NCBI GenBank assembly: GCA_949295025.1
Contig: CASFJK010000004.1
Span: 21,004-85,003, forward strand
Direction: 5' to 3'
From: an uncultured Pseudomonadota bacterium
GTDB taxonomy: Bacteria > Pseudomonadota > Alphaproteobacteria > RF32 > CAG-239
DNA: 64,000 nucleotides
Shown: positions 45,962-54,117 of the stretch, one piece after another
Position numbering within the stretch: position 1 is the first letter of the stretch
How the letters are laid out: each line of letters starts with the position of its first letter
Made by a program: the position numbers and the translations under genes
Notes under the pieces: generated by a model
Seen by the model: the letters and a program-made list of their open reading frames with translations, nothing else
Told to the model about the DNA's origin: nothing
Database searches by the model: none

Positions 45962-47023
45962 TTATATGTATCGAGAAATGCGTTTTCCGGATTGAATGGC
46001 AGCTTCCAGACAGCAAGGATAATTTTTCATGGTCCAATCACCGCAAAGGAGTAAATTTTGATATGTGGTTAACGCGGATTGGGGACGGAGATTTTGATTT
46101 TTTTTATCTTGTTTAATTGTTGCTCTTTGATGACATAAAATGCGATATGGGGGCAGAAAAGCCGGTTTTAATCCGTTTATGGCACGAATCTCTTGCCAAA
46201 CTTTTCGAGCCAGCTCTTCGCCCTTTAATTTGATTTCTTGGCTGTTTGATATGGTTACGGCAACTATATCTTTATTGATAAATACCCAATCGAAAATACT
46301 TTGTGTTGAGCCTAAAAAAGGGATGTTATTGGGCAATGTCAGGGGGACACTTGTTCGAAAATAAATATTGGTGATTTGATTGAATTGAAATTTTGGTCTT
46401 GAAAAAATTTTTTGGTAGTTATGAGCATCTAAAGCAGAGATAACAATATCATTTTTGCCAAGTTTGATGTCGGCTTGATTGAATTTTAAGCATGTAATTT
46501 GATTTTCTTCTTTTTCGATTGATTGAAGACACCAGCCGGTTTTGATTTCATCGGCATAAGCTTGTAAAGGAAGAATGAGCTTTTCAGTTAAGTTTCCTTC
46601 AGAAAAGTATAGCTTTCTTTGCCCAGGGAAAAAAGGAAATAATTTGGCGGCTAGAGATAGTAATAATGATGGCGCAATTTCACTTGGTTTTGTATTGAAA
46701 ACGGATAGTAAAATTAAAGGTATTTCTGAAATGAAATTGCTATGAATTTGATTGTTGCGCCAAAAATGAACTTGTTTGAAAAATTTTTCAGATTTTAGAA
46801 ACTTGGTTATTTCTTTGTTGGCTCCCAAAACCGCATGAGTGGCATTGTCAACATTGCGTTCCAGTTTGGAATCATAAAAAGAAAAACACCTGCCACCTAA
46901 GCGAGATGCTGCTTCATATATGATAATGTGGGCTTTTTTATCTTTTTTTTTGATGAATTTGGCTGCGCTCAGACCAGCTATCCCGCCACCCAGAATATGA
47001 AATGTTTTCGGTTCGGAAAACAT
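45962..47023 (-). CDS. hpnE: Hydroxysqualene dehydroxylase (HpnE-like)
   Basis: A 353-residue FAD-dependent amine-oxidase-fold enzyme, last of three hopanoid-precursor genes. The Rossmann motif HILGGGIAGLSAA is at about 8-20, then EAASRLGGRCFSF, and the closing FAD segment LLLCGDWT. HpnE reduces hydroxysqualene to squalene. It is shorter than the roughly 410-450 residues I expect, apparently by compact central loops; the N- and C-terminal FAD motifs are intact. The function call depends largely on its hpnC-hpnD neighbours. It follows hpnD by four bases. Confidence 0.82.
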   Translation of the reverse strand: MFSEPKTFHILGGGIAGLSAAKFIKKKDKKAHIIIYEAASRLGGRCFSFYDSKLERNVDNATHAVLGANKEITKFLKSEKFFKQVHFWRNNQIHSNFISEIPLILLSVFNTKPSEIAPSLLLSLAAKLFPFFPGQRKLYFSEGNLTEKLILPLQAYADEIKTGWCLQSIEKEENQITCLKFNQADIKLGKNDIVISALDAHNYQKIFSRPKFQFNQITNIYFRTSVPLTLPNNIPFLGSTQSIFDWVFINKDIVAVTISNSQEIKLKGEELARKVWQEIRAINGLKPAFLPPYRILCHQRATIKQDKKNQNLRPQSALTTYQNLLLCGDWTMKNYPCCLEAAIQSGKRISRYI

Positions 47024-47027
47024 TTTT

Positions 47028-47861
47028 TTACCTATAGAAAAAGGCGCGCAGAGCTAAAGAAAGTTTTTTCATTTTGCTCAAATGCGGTTTAGGAGAAATG
47101 ACTTCCCAACCACGGTTTTGCATGATGTCAAAGTAGCGTTTATAAATATTAGCCATCATCAAAATGGGGCGAGCAATTTTTTTATCAAGTTGTTTAATAA
47201 GTTGATATGAATTTTCGTAATCTTCAGCTGCGATTTTGGCCAATTGTTCACGTGCACGAGCCAGATTGGGGTTGACAATGACTGTTAAGGGATCGGTTGA
47301 CGTGATGCCTGCTTCTTCCAACATTTCTTTAGGAATATATAAGCGGCCGATTTGCGCATCTTCTTTAACATCACGCAAAATATTGGTTATTTGCAAAGCA
47401 TTACCCAAAGTGGTGGAAAGTTTTTCAATCAAAGCTTCATCCGTAACACCAAAAATGCGTAAAGATAAGTTTCCCGGAACACCGGCAACGCCACGACAAT
47501 ATTCGTTAAAACGTTCCATGGACGGAGCTTGCATTGGTGTGGGTAAGTCCATAGAAATACTGTTAATGATGCGAACAAATTCTTCTTTAGGGAGTTTGAA
47601 GCGCATGCAGTTTTTATAAATTTTGCGACCGATTTCGGTTGCAGGAATTTTTTTATCATAGATATTGTTGATTTCTTGGCGCCAAGCTTCCATTAAATCT
47701 AGTTTTTCAGAGACATCTTTATCTCCGTCAACAATATCATCAATATGGCGGCAAAAGGCATAAATGGTGTACATGGCATTTCTTTTTCCAAACGGAAGAA
47801 AGCGCATGCTCCAGAAAAATGAAGTGCCTGATTTTTTGACCATTCTTTTGATATTGTTCAT
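47028..47861 (-). CDS. hpnD: Presqualene diphosphate synthase
   Basis: A 277-residue trans-isoprenyl diphosphate synthase that condenses two farnesyl diphosphates. The first Asp-rich motif is CRHIDDIVDGD and the second is NILRDVKEDAQIGRLYIP. SFFWSMRFLPFGKRNAMYTIYAFCR at the start is typical of the squalene/phytoene synthase family. It sits between hpnC and hpnE, with gaps of six and four bases, so one operon is likely. Confidence 0.9.
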   Translation of the reverse strand: MNNIKRMVKKSGTSFFWSMRFLPFGKRNAMYTIYAFCRHIDDIVDGDKDVSEKLDLMEAWRQEINNIYDKKIPATEIGRKIYKNCMRFKLPKEEFVRIINSISMDLPTPMQAPSMERFNEYCRGVAGVPGNLSLRIFGVTDEALIEKLSTTLGNALQITNILRDVKEDAQIGRLYIPKEMLEEAGITSTDPLTVIVNPNLARAREQLAKIAAEDYENSYQLIKQLDKKIARPILMMANIYKRYFDIMQNRGWEVISPKPHLSKMKKLSLALRAFFYR

Positions 47862-47867
47862 AAATAT

Positions 47868-48725
47868 TTATTCCTTATAAGGCAAAGTTTTTGTCTTTGT
47901 CGTCAAGCCTTTAAATATGCCTGCAAAAATTCCTTTAATCCAGTCAAAATGAGATAATTTGATTTCTTGGGTCAAGATATCTCCTTTTAATATTTTTCTT
48001 ATCATAATATTGGTTAAAGAAAGGATAATACATACTTCAATGCGCAAACAAGTGTTATGAATGAGTTCGGGGAGGAGACTCCCTTCTTTGACCAAGCCTT
48101 GAGTTTTTTCCATAATATATTCTTTGGCTTTGTTCAAACTTAAAGAAGATTTATTTTGCAGTAAATCTTCTTTGCGGAGATGAAATTTTTGCATAATGTC
48201 TGCCGGCAGATATAGGCGTTTTAAGAGGCTGATATCATATTTTAGATCTTGAACATGGTTGACTATTTGCAGTGCAACGCAAAGAGATGTGGCGGGAAGA
48301 TAGGTTGATGGATGTTCATTATGAATGGCCAACATAAATTTTCCGACAGGTGCGGCAGAATATTTACAATAATCAACCAATTGTCCCCAAGTTTGGTAAT
48401 CAAAACCAAGTGAATCTTTGCGAAAAGCAATTAATAAATCAGTAGCTAAGCTTGGAGATAAATTGTGTTTTTCAAATTCGGATTTTAAGCTTTGAACAAA
48501 TTTTAGTTTTTGCCCTTTGTATGTTTTTTGTCCGGTAAAAATTTCTTCCAGTTCATAAAGTTTTTCAACTTTATTTTGGGGTTTGAGATGCGGATTATCA
48601 GCAATGTCGTCGGCATAGCGTGCAAAAGTATAATAATCTGAAACCAATCGGCGTAGTTCTCGATTGATCATCATCATACCGACAGGAAAATTTTCTTGAT
48701 GTTTATTTTTATGCCGCAATTTCAT
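47868..48725 (-). CDS. hpnC: Hydroxysqualene synthase HpnC
   Basis: A 285-residue squalene-synthase-like enzyme that converts presqualene diphosphate to hydroxysqualene. HQENFPVGMMMINRELR at the start is the typical HpnC N-terminus. YADDIADNP and NHVQDLKYD are the two Asp motifs. The start codon overlaps the trmFO stop by one base (TAATG), so the two are coupled. Squalene-hopene cyclase is not in the window. Confidence 0.88.
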   Translation of the reverse strand: MKLRHKNKHQENFPVGMMMINRELRRLVSDYYTFARYADDIADNPHLKPQNKVEKLYELEEIFTGQKTYKGQKLKFVQSLKSEFEKHNLSPSLATDLLIAFRKDSLGFDYQTWGQLVDYCKYSAAPVGKFMLAIHNEHPSTYLPATSLCVALQIVNHVQDLKYDISLLKRLYLPADIMQKFHLRKEDLLQNKSSLSLNKAKEYIMEKTQGLVKEGSLLPELIHNTCLRIEVCIILSLTNIMIRKILKGDILTQEIKLSHFDWIKGIFAGIFKGLTTKTKTLPYKE

Positions 48726-50077
48726 TATTTTATCTCATTTATCCATTGATTTATTTCGGTTAATGCTCTTTCTGAATAGGCTTTTTTTCTATCCATTCCT
48801 TTTATTTTGCGGAATTTACCATTGGCAGTTCTTTCGCCGCTGATGGTTGGAAAAATGCCGAAATTGATATTCATGGGCTGAAAATCTTCAATATTTGTAT
48901 CATCAATCAGATGATTGAGCATGGATCCGAAAGCCGTATTTCTGGGAGGTAAAACAGGTGTCTTTTCCAAGAGTTGCATGGCAGCAAAATATCCAGCCAT
49001 ATAGCCTACGCAAGCACTTTCAATATAACCTTCGCAGCCAGTGATTTGTCCGGCAAAACGAATGTTAGGACGCTTTTTTAAGCGTAAATATTTATCAAGC
49101 AGAATCGGAGATTTGATAAATGTATTTTTATGAATGCCGCCTAAGCGTGCAAACTCGGCATTTTCTAATCCAGGAATCATTCTAAAAATGCGTTGTTGCT
49201 CACCATATTTGAGTTTGGTTTGAAAACCCACCATGTTGCGTAAGGTGTCTTCTTTGTTGTCTTGGCGTAACTGAACAACGGCATAGGGCTTTTCGGTTGA
49301 ATGCGGATTGGTTAAGCCGATGGGTTTCATGGGGCCAAAGGTGAGGGTTTCATCGCCTCTTTCGGCCATAACTTCTATCGGTAAACAGCCTTCAAAATAG
49401 TGGACATCTTCCCATTCGTGAAACTCAACTTTTTCTCCGTTTTTGAGCTCATTTACAAAGGCATAATATTGTTCCCTGCTGAGGGGACAATTGATGTAGT
49501 CTAACTTGTCTCCTTTGTCATAGCGGGATTGATACCAAGCTTTGCTAAAATCAATACTGTCTTTATAGACAACGGGAGCAATGGCATCAAAAAAAGATAA
49601 AGATTGATTGTCGACAAATTCTAAAATATCGTGAGCCAGTTTATCGGATGTTAAAGGACCGGTGGCAATAATGACATCACCAAAATTTTCGTCAGGAAGA
49701 GTGGTTATTTCTTCATGCACGATTTCAATCAGCGGGTGCGATTTTATTTTATCGGTAACCATTTGCGCAAAAGCAACACGATCTACGGCTAAAGCTCCAC
49801 CGGCAGGAACTTTTGTAGCATCAGCGCAATGCATAATCAGAGAACCGGCTCGGCGCATTTCTTCATGCATGAGACCAACGGCATTGTGTTCATAGTCATC
49901 TGAACGCAAAGAGTTTGAACAGACAAGTTCGGCAAAATTATCTGTTTTGTGTGCCGGAGAATAATTTTGAGGGCGCATTTCATGTAAAATAACTTTTATG
50001 CCTCTTTGCGCAGCTTGCCATGCGGCTTCACTACCGGCTAAACCGGCCCCGATAATATGTAAGATTTTGTTTTCCAT
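48725..50077 (-). CDS. trmFO: tRNA (uracil-54-C5)-methyltransferase, folate/FAD-dependent
   Basis: A 450-residue enzyme that makes ribothymidine at tRNA position 54, using methylene-tetrahydrofolate and FADH2. [16 protein letters not shown] is the FAD motif. Other family signatures are [36 protein letters not shown] and [14 protein letters not shown]. Near the end, NFGIFPT is family-typical. Two ATGs in tandem are possible starts, and the second has AAAGGA 6 bases upstream. TrmFO here leads into the hopanoid genes. Confidence 0.93.
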   Translation of the reverse strand: MENKILHIIGAGLAGSEAAWQAAQRGIKVILHEMRPQNYSPAHKTDNFAELVCSNSLRSDDYEHNAVGLMHEEMRRAGSLIMHCADATKVPAGGALAVDRVAFAQMVTDKIKSHPLIEIVHEEITTLPDENFGDVIIATGPLTSDKLAHDILEFVDNQSLSFFDAIAPVVYKDSIDFSKAWYQSRYDKGDKLDYINCPLSREQYYAFVNELKNGEKVEFHEWEDVHYFEGCLPIEVMAERGDETLTFGPMKPIGLTNPHSTEKPYAVVQLRQDNKEDTLRNMVGFQTKLKYGEQQRIFRMIPGLENAEFARLGGIHKNTFIKSPILLDKYLRLKKRPNIRFAGQITGCEGYIESACVGYMAGYFAAMQLLEKTPVLPPRNTAFGSMLNHLIDDTNIEDFQPMNINFGIFPTISGERTANGKFRKIKGMDRKKAYSERALTEINQWINEIK

Positions 50078-50236
50078 CATTTGTCCTTTTTTATTTATTA
50101 TTTCTTTATAGGCAAAGCCACCAAAATTGTAAATATAAAAGTTCTTTTGATAAATATGTTGAAATGTTTGCTATGTGATAAAAATTGCGTTAGCATGGCT
50201 CATAGTTAATCGATTACTGAAAAGAGTGTTTTTCTT

Positions 50237-51358
50237 ATGAAATGTAAAGTTAGGTCAAAGCTGATATTGTGTGCACTTTCGGCACTATTGTGTGCGAAAG
50301 AAGTTGTTGCACAAACGCCTAACTTTGCGGATATGAACGGATTGCAACCTATTACATCTTCTCCGGAAGTCGGCGGTACATATATGTCTGATGAAGATAT
50401 GAATTTTGGTGCCGATAATGAGGTTCTTTTTGAAACAAATACCAATTCTCCGGTGCCGATGATTCAGCAAAATTCATCTAATGTTGCGGTTCCGCCTCAG
50501 TCAAAAAATGAGATCGGCAGTAGCACAAAGGCTGATACTTTAACCGCAACCTTACAACAACAAGCTAAACAAAAACTTTCTGATGTGAAGTTACCTGATG
50601 TTTCCGGTACATGGGTTGACCAATTGGCAACAAGTGTACCTGAAGTTATGGCTCAAAAAAATAAGGATAATGCAGAGCTAAGTGATGATGAAGTTGATAG
50701 TGCCGATAGTACTTTGACCGGATTGATGAATGGTTCACGCGGTGTTAATAGTAAACGCTCCAATGCTTCTGTGTTTGATATTTCTGGTATTATGTTGCGC
50801 ATGAATTTGGCTCAAGCCGATAAGGCAATGATGGTGCGCGGTTTTAAACGCGTTTCTCAAAAAATGGAAATTCCTAATTTTATTAAATGGAGAAATGAAG
50901 AAACATGCCGTAACAACGGAGTGGTGGGATATGAACGTTTAATGAATTGTGTGGTGGAAATTGCGAAGAAAAATAATTATCAATATGTTGAAACCGCAAA
51001 ATATGCCAAATATTCTACCAAAGAAGAAATTGAGATAAAATTGACATCTAATTTTACCGGAAATAAAATATATCGAATCATGTACAAAAGCATGTCCGGA
51101 AAAGTGGTAGGTAGCGGTGCAAAAGCTGCATATTTGCGAAATATTAAAGTATATGATTTCTGGAAGAAAGTGAACCAGAAATATGGAAATCCGGATAATA
51201 AAGAAGAAGTAACCTGGGGGTTAGGTATGAATAAACCTTATATGAAAGCTTCTACAGGTTTTTTGGTTTTGGAAGATCCAATGCTCAGAGAGTTGGATTA
51301 TACCAGAATGTCTCGTGAAGATCAGCGGTTTATGAATACTGATTTGTATAGTTTTTAA
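50237..51358 (+). CDS. Exported protein of unknown function
   Basis: A 373-residue protein with a signal peptide (KLILCALSALLCAKEVVAQ, cleaved near residue 26). The next 150 residues are low-complexity, Ser/Thr/Gln/Asn-rich and probably disordered. From about 165 a folded region begins, with FIKWRNEETCRNNG, CVVEIAKKNN and a final WGLGMNKPYMKASTG. Two Cys in it (CRNNG and NCVVEI) could form a disulphide in the periplasm. I do not recognise the family. It precedes chpT by 14 bases in the same direction and is probably cotranscribed with that signalling unit. Confidence 0.7.
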   Translation: MKCKVRSKLILCALSALLCAKEVVAQTPNFADMNGLQPITSSPEVGGTYMSDEDMNFGADNEVLFETNTNSPVPMIQQNSSNVAVPPQSKNEIGSSTKADTLTATLQQQAKQKLSDVKLPDVSGTWVDQLATSVPEVMAQKNKDNAELSDDEVDSADSTLTGLMNGSRGVNSKRSNASVFDISGIMLRMNLAQADKAMMVRGFKRVSQKMEIPNFIKWRNEETCRNNGVVGYERLMNCVVEIAKKNNYQYVETAKYAKYSTKEEIEIKLTSNFTGNKIYRIMYKSMSGKVVGSGAKAAYLRNIKVYDFWKKVNQKYGNPDNKEEVTWGLGMNKPYMKASTGFLVLEDPMLRELDYTRMSREDQRFMNTDLYSF

Positions 51359-51372
51359 TAAAGGATTGTAAT

Positions 51373-51975
51373 ATGGCAAAAGCTCCAGTGACAGAATTGG
51401 TTTGTACCAGAATCAGTCATGATCTTATCGGCAATATCGGTGCCGTTGCAAACGCGGTTGAACTGATGGAAGACGGTGATACCGATTTTATGGATGACAT
51501 AAAAGAAATCCTTAAAGTCAGTTCTCATGTTTTATCTTCTCGATTGAAGTTTTTTAGAATGGCATTCGGACTGAATAATGCTAATTTGACCGATTCTGTT
51601 TTGATTGAAAAAACAATCCGCGATTATTTAAGCACAATAGGTAATAAAAATTTTCCAATAGAATTAGAGTTGGGAAATTATTCTATAAAATATGCTAGAA
51701 TCATAATGTTAGCTGTTATGATTCTGGCTGATGTTATCATCAAAGGCGGAAAAATTGTGGTGGCAGAGCAAAATTGTAAACTATTTGTTAATATTTGTGA
51801 TGTATCAAAAATCTCTGCGCCAAAAACAGAAGATATTTTAGCGCTTCTTTCCGGACAAAAGGAAGAATACCTTGCACAATACGCTCCGGTTTTCTATTTA
51901 AGGGATTTAGTTAAATCATCTGATTTGCAACTTAGCATACCAGATGGTGATGCTTTTGGTTTTGTGATTGGCTAA
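51373..51975 (+). CDS. chpT: Histidine phosphotransferase ChpT
   Basis: A 200-residue protein with a histidine-kinase-like dimerisation helix and a degenerate ATPase fold. ELVCTRISHDLIGNIGAVANAVELME is the ChpT signature, with the phosphoaccepting His at 16. RLKFFRMAFG is the second conserved helix. In Alphaproteobacteria ChpT relays phosphate from CckA to CtrA and CpdR. A CckA-like kinase lies 2.1 kb downstream on the other strand. No ctrA or cpdR is visible, though the next gene is a receiver domain. Confidence 0.88.
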   Translation: MAKAPVTELVCTRISHDLIGNIGAVANAVELMEDGDTDFMDDIKEILKVSSHVLSSRLKFFRMAFGLNNANLTDSVLIEKTIRDYLSTIGNKNFPIELELGNYSIKYARIIMLAVMILADVIIKGGKIVVAEQNCKLFVNICDVSKISAPKTEDILALLSGQKEEYLAQYAPVFYLRDLVKSSDLQLSIPDGDAFGFVIG

Positions 51976-51985
51976 GGGGAAAATG

Positions 51986-52351
51986 ATGGCAACTTGTTTA
52001 ATTGCTGATGATTCAAAAATTATTCGCATGGTATTGGCTAAAATCATGACCAACCTTGGTTTTGACGTGATTGAAGCTGAAGATGGTGAAGATGTAGTTA
52101 AACAATGGCGTAAAACTCCTTTGGATTTGATTATCATGGATTGGCGTTTGCCGGTTATGGAAGGAATCGATGTTTTGTATATGATCCGTTCCAATGTTAA
52201 AATGCAACAGCCGAAAATCCTTTTTTGTTCATCCTTAAATGATGAAGCAAAAATAAGAGAAGCTTTGCAAGGCGGTGCCGATGATTATATCATGAAACCT
52301 TTTGATGAAGAAATTATAGAAAGCAAAATTACCATGTTGGGCTTGATATAG
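51986..52351 (+). CDS. Single-domain response regulator
   Basis: A 121-residue receiver domain with no output domain. The acid pair is Asp8-Asp9, the phosphoacceptor Asp52 (IIMDWRLPVMEG), the switch Ser in FCSSLND and the Lys104 in DYIMKPFDEE. All key residues are intact, so it should be phosphorylated. It begins just after chpT; the start is ATG 51986, with AAGGGGA about 6 bases before. It could be a ChpT target, a CheY-type regulator linked to the following cheR, or a DivK-like protein. The sequence does not separate these. Confidence 0.85.
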   Translation: MATCLIADDSKIIRMVLAKIMTNLGFDVIEAEDGEDVVKQWRKTPLDLIIMDWRLPVMEGIDVLYMIRSNVKMQQPKILFCSSLNDEAKIREALQGGADDYIMKPFDEEIIESKITMLGLI

Positions 52352-52360
52352 GAGAGAAAA

Positions 52361-53299
52361 ATGCGAAAAAGTGATTTTGATTTTTTGATTAATCTTCTTA
52401 ATCGCCAAGCAGGATGGAATTTTTCTGAACGCGAATATTTTTCTATTGATAAAAAAATGTCTAACTTTATTCGCGAGAAGGGCTTTGCCTCTGTTGAAGA
52501 TTTGATAACGGAATTGAAAACAGGACAAAAAGCATTAGTCTCTCAAGTGATTGAAACTTTGGCTTTTGCCGATACGCGTTTCTTTAGAGATTGGGCTGTT
52601 TTTCAACAATTTGAGCAATATGTTTTGCCATTGGTAAAAGAAACAAACCGCAATATTAAAAAACTGCGTATTTTAAGTTTGGGTTGCTCCAGCGGACAAG
52701 AAGTTTATTCTATTGCTATGTTAGTAAATAAGGTTCTGGGGTATAGTGATTGGCAAATAGATATTATCGGCACAGATTTGTCTTCTGCCGCAATATCAAA
52801 AGCGCAACGCGGTTATTATGACCAATTTGAAATTCAAAATGGCTTAAAAGCTGAATATATGATTGATAACTTCACTTTGGATGGAACCAATTGGCGTGTT
52901 AATGATAATATCAAAAAGATGGTTGAGTTTCGTCGTTATAACTTGCTTGATGAAGCAACTTTTAAAGAAGATTTTGATATTATCTTTTGTCGCAATGTTC
53001 TTCGTTTCTTTACCCCTGAATTACAAGAACAGTTATGCGCAAAAATTCATAGTATGCAGGTTCCTGGGGGAATCCTTTATATAGGTAAAGGTGAAGAAGT
53101 TAAAGGCTTAACAGATTTTTATGGCATGGTTCCAGGGATGAGTTGCGCTTATCAGTTTAAAGATGTGAAAGATGTGGTTTTGCCTGCTCAGCAAGAATTT
53201 AATGTTTTGGAAGCCTCAAATGATGAAACACCTCATTTTATCCGTCCGGCTTCTTTGGCAAACAGAAGACCGTTAATGTCAGATGTTTTGCGTAAGTAG
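52361..53299 (+). CDS. cheR: CheR-type protein-glutamate methyltransferase
   Basis: A 312-residue SAM-dependent methyltransferase that methylates chemoreceptor glutamates. The helical N-terminal domain is at about 1-70. ADTRFFRDW and the SAM site LSLGCSSGQEVYSIAML follow, with GTDLSSAAISKAQRGYY and a variant NVLRFF in place of NVLIYF. The family motif FTPELQEQL is present, and the C-terminal 35 residues look disordered. It follows the receiver gene by nine bases. CheA, CheW and MCP genes are not in the window. Confidence 0.9.
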   Translation: MRKSDFDFLINLLNRQAGWNFSEREYFSIDKKMSNFIREKGFASVEDLITELKTGQKALVSQVIETLAFADTRFFRDWAVFQQFEQYVLPLVKETNRNIKKLRILSLGCSSGQEVYSIAMLVNKVLGYSDWQIDIIGTDLSSAAISKAQRGYYDQFEIQNGLKAEYMIDNFTLDGTNWRVNDNIKKMVEFRRYNLLDEATFKEDFDIIFCRNVLRFFTPELQEQLCAKIHSMQVPGGILYIGKGEEVKGLTDFYGMVPGMSCAYQFKDVKDVVLPAQQEFNVLEASNDETPHFIRPASLANRRPLMSDVLRK

Positions 53300-53341
53300 A
53301 TTAGTTTTTTATCTGCCAAACTTGAGATAATATACTCAAGA

Positions 53342-53374
53342 AACAAACAACGGGAAAATTCCCGTTGTTTGTTT
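53342..53374. terminator. Terminator at convergent cheR / hdaA ends
   Basis: AACAAACAACGGG pairs perfectly with CCCGTTGTTTGTT around AAAATT. It overlaps the hdaA stop codon. T-rich flanks exist on both strands, but no long uninterrupted T-run is present. Confidence 0.75.
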
Positions 53375-54098
53375 ATATAAATAATTCTCCTTGTGAGTTG
53401 TCTGCCAAATCTGAAATGGCATCTTTGACTAAAGGGATGCTTACTGCTCGTTTACGCGCCAGAGATATCATATCTATTTGTTGAACAATTTTTCGTGCAT
53501 AGGAAAAAGAACGTTCCATGTTGTTTAGAATATAAGATATAATTTCCGGGCTGACGTTGATTTGTCTGTCCATAAATAACTTAATTAGCAAACTAGATAA
53601 AAGCTCATCATCGGGATTTTTTATTTCAATGGAAGGAACAATATTCAGACGAGATTGCAAATCTTTTAATTTAAATGGAATCCGCGCCGGAGCCATTTGA
53701 GAGGTGAACAAAATGTTGCCACCTTCATTGCGGTATAAGTTATAAAGATGGAACATTGCTTCTTCATTGATATCAGCACACAAATCTTCGACAATCAGAC
53801 ATGAATTTTGCTGAAAAAGTTCATGTACGTTTTCTAGCTTCAATTGTTGAGCTTTAATGCATGGAATTTTGTAGGGATAATTTGTCAGTAAGCTTACACG
53901 ATTGGAAAATACATTAGCCAAATGGGTTTTTCCACAACCTTCACTTCCATATATGCAAGCAGCAAAAAAGTTCCATTGAGGCCAAGAATCAATTAATCGA
54001 ACGGCTTCTTCGTTGCAAGGAGATATCAAAAAATCTTCTTTGCCGAGTGCCGGTCGATGAGGTAATTCTAATGTGAGTTGTTGTGCAGTTTCTGACAT
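53373..54098 (-). CDS. hdaA: DnaA regulatory inactivator HdaA
   Basis: A 241-residue DnaA-like AAA+ protein. An N-terminal clamp-binding QLTLEL motif is followed by PHRPALGKEDFLISPCNEEAV, typical of alphaproteobacterial HdaA. The Walker A is GSEGCGKTH. There is no C-terminal DnaA DNA-binding domain. With the sliding clamp it stimulates ATP hydrolysis by DnaA and limits re-initiation. It is placed between cheR (convergent) and cckA (codirectional, upstream). Confidence 0.9.
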   Translation of the reverse strand: MSETAQQLTLELPHRPALGKEDFLISPCNEEAVRLIDSWPQWNFFAACIYGSEGCGKTHLANVFSNRVSLLTNYPYKIPCIKAQQLKLENVHELFQQNSCLIVEDLCADINEEAMFHLYNLYRNEGGNILFTSQMAPARIPFKLKDLQSRLNIVPSIEIKNPDDELLSSLLIKLFMDRQINVSPEIISYILNNMERSFSYARKIVQQIDMISLARKRAVSIPLVKDAISDLADNSQGELFI

Positions 54099-54117
54099 AT
54101 TTTTCTCTATTTGTTTT

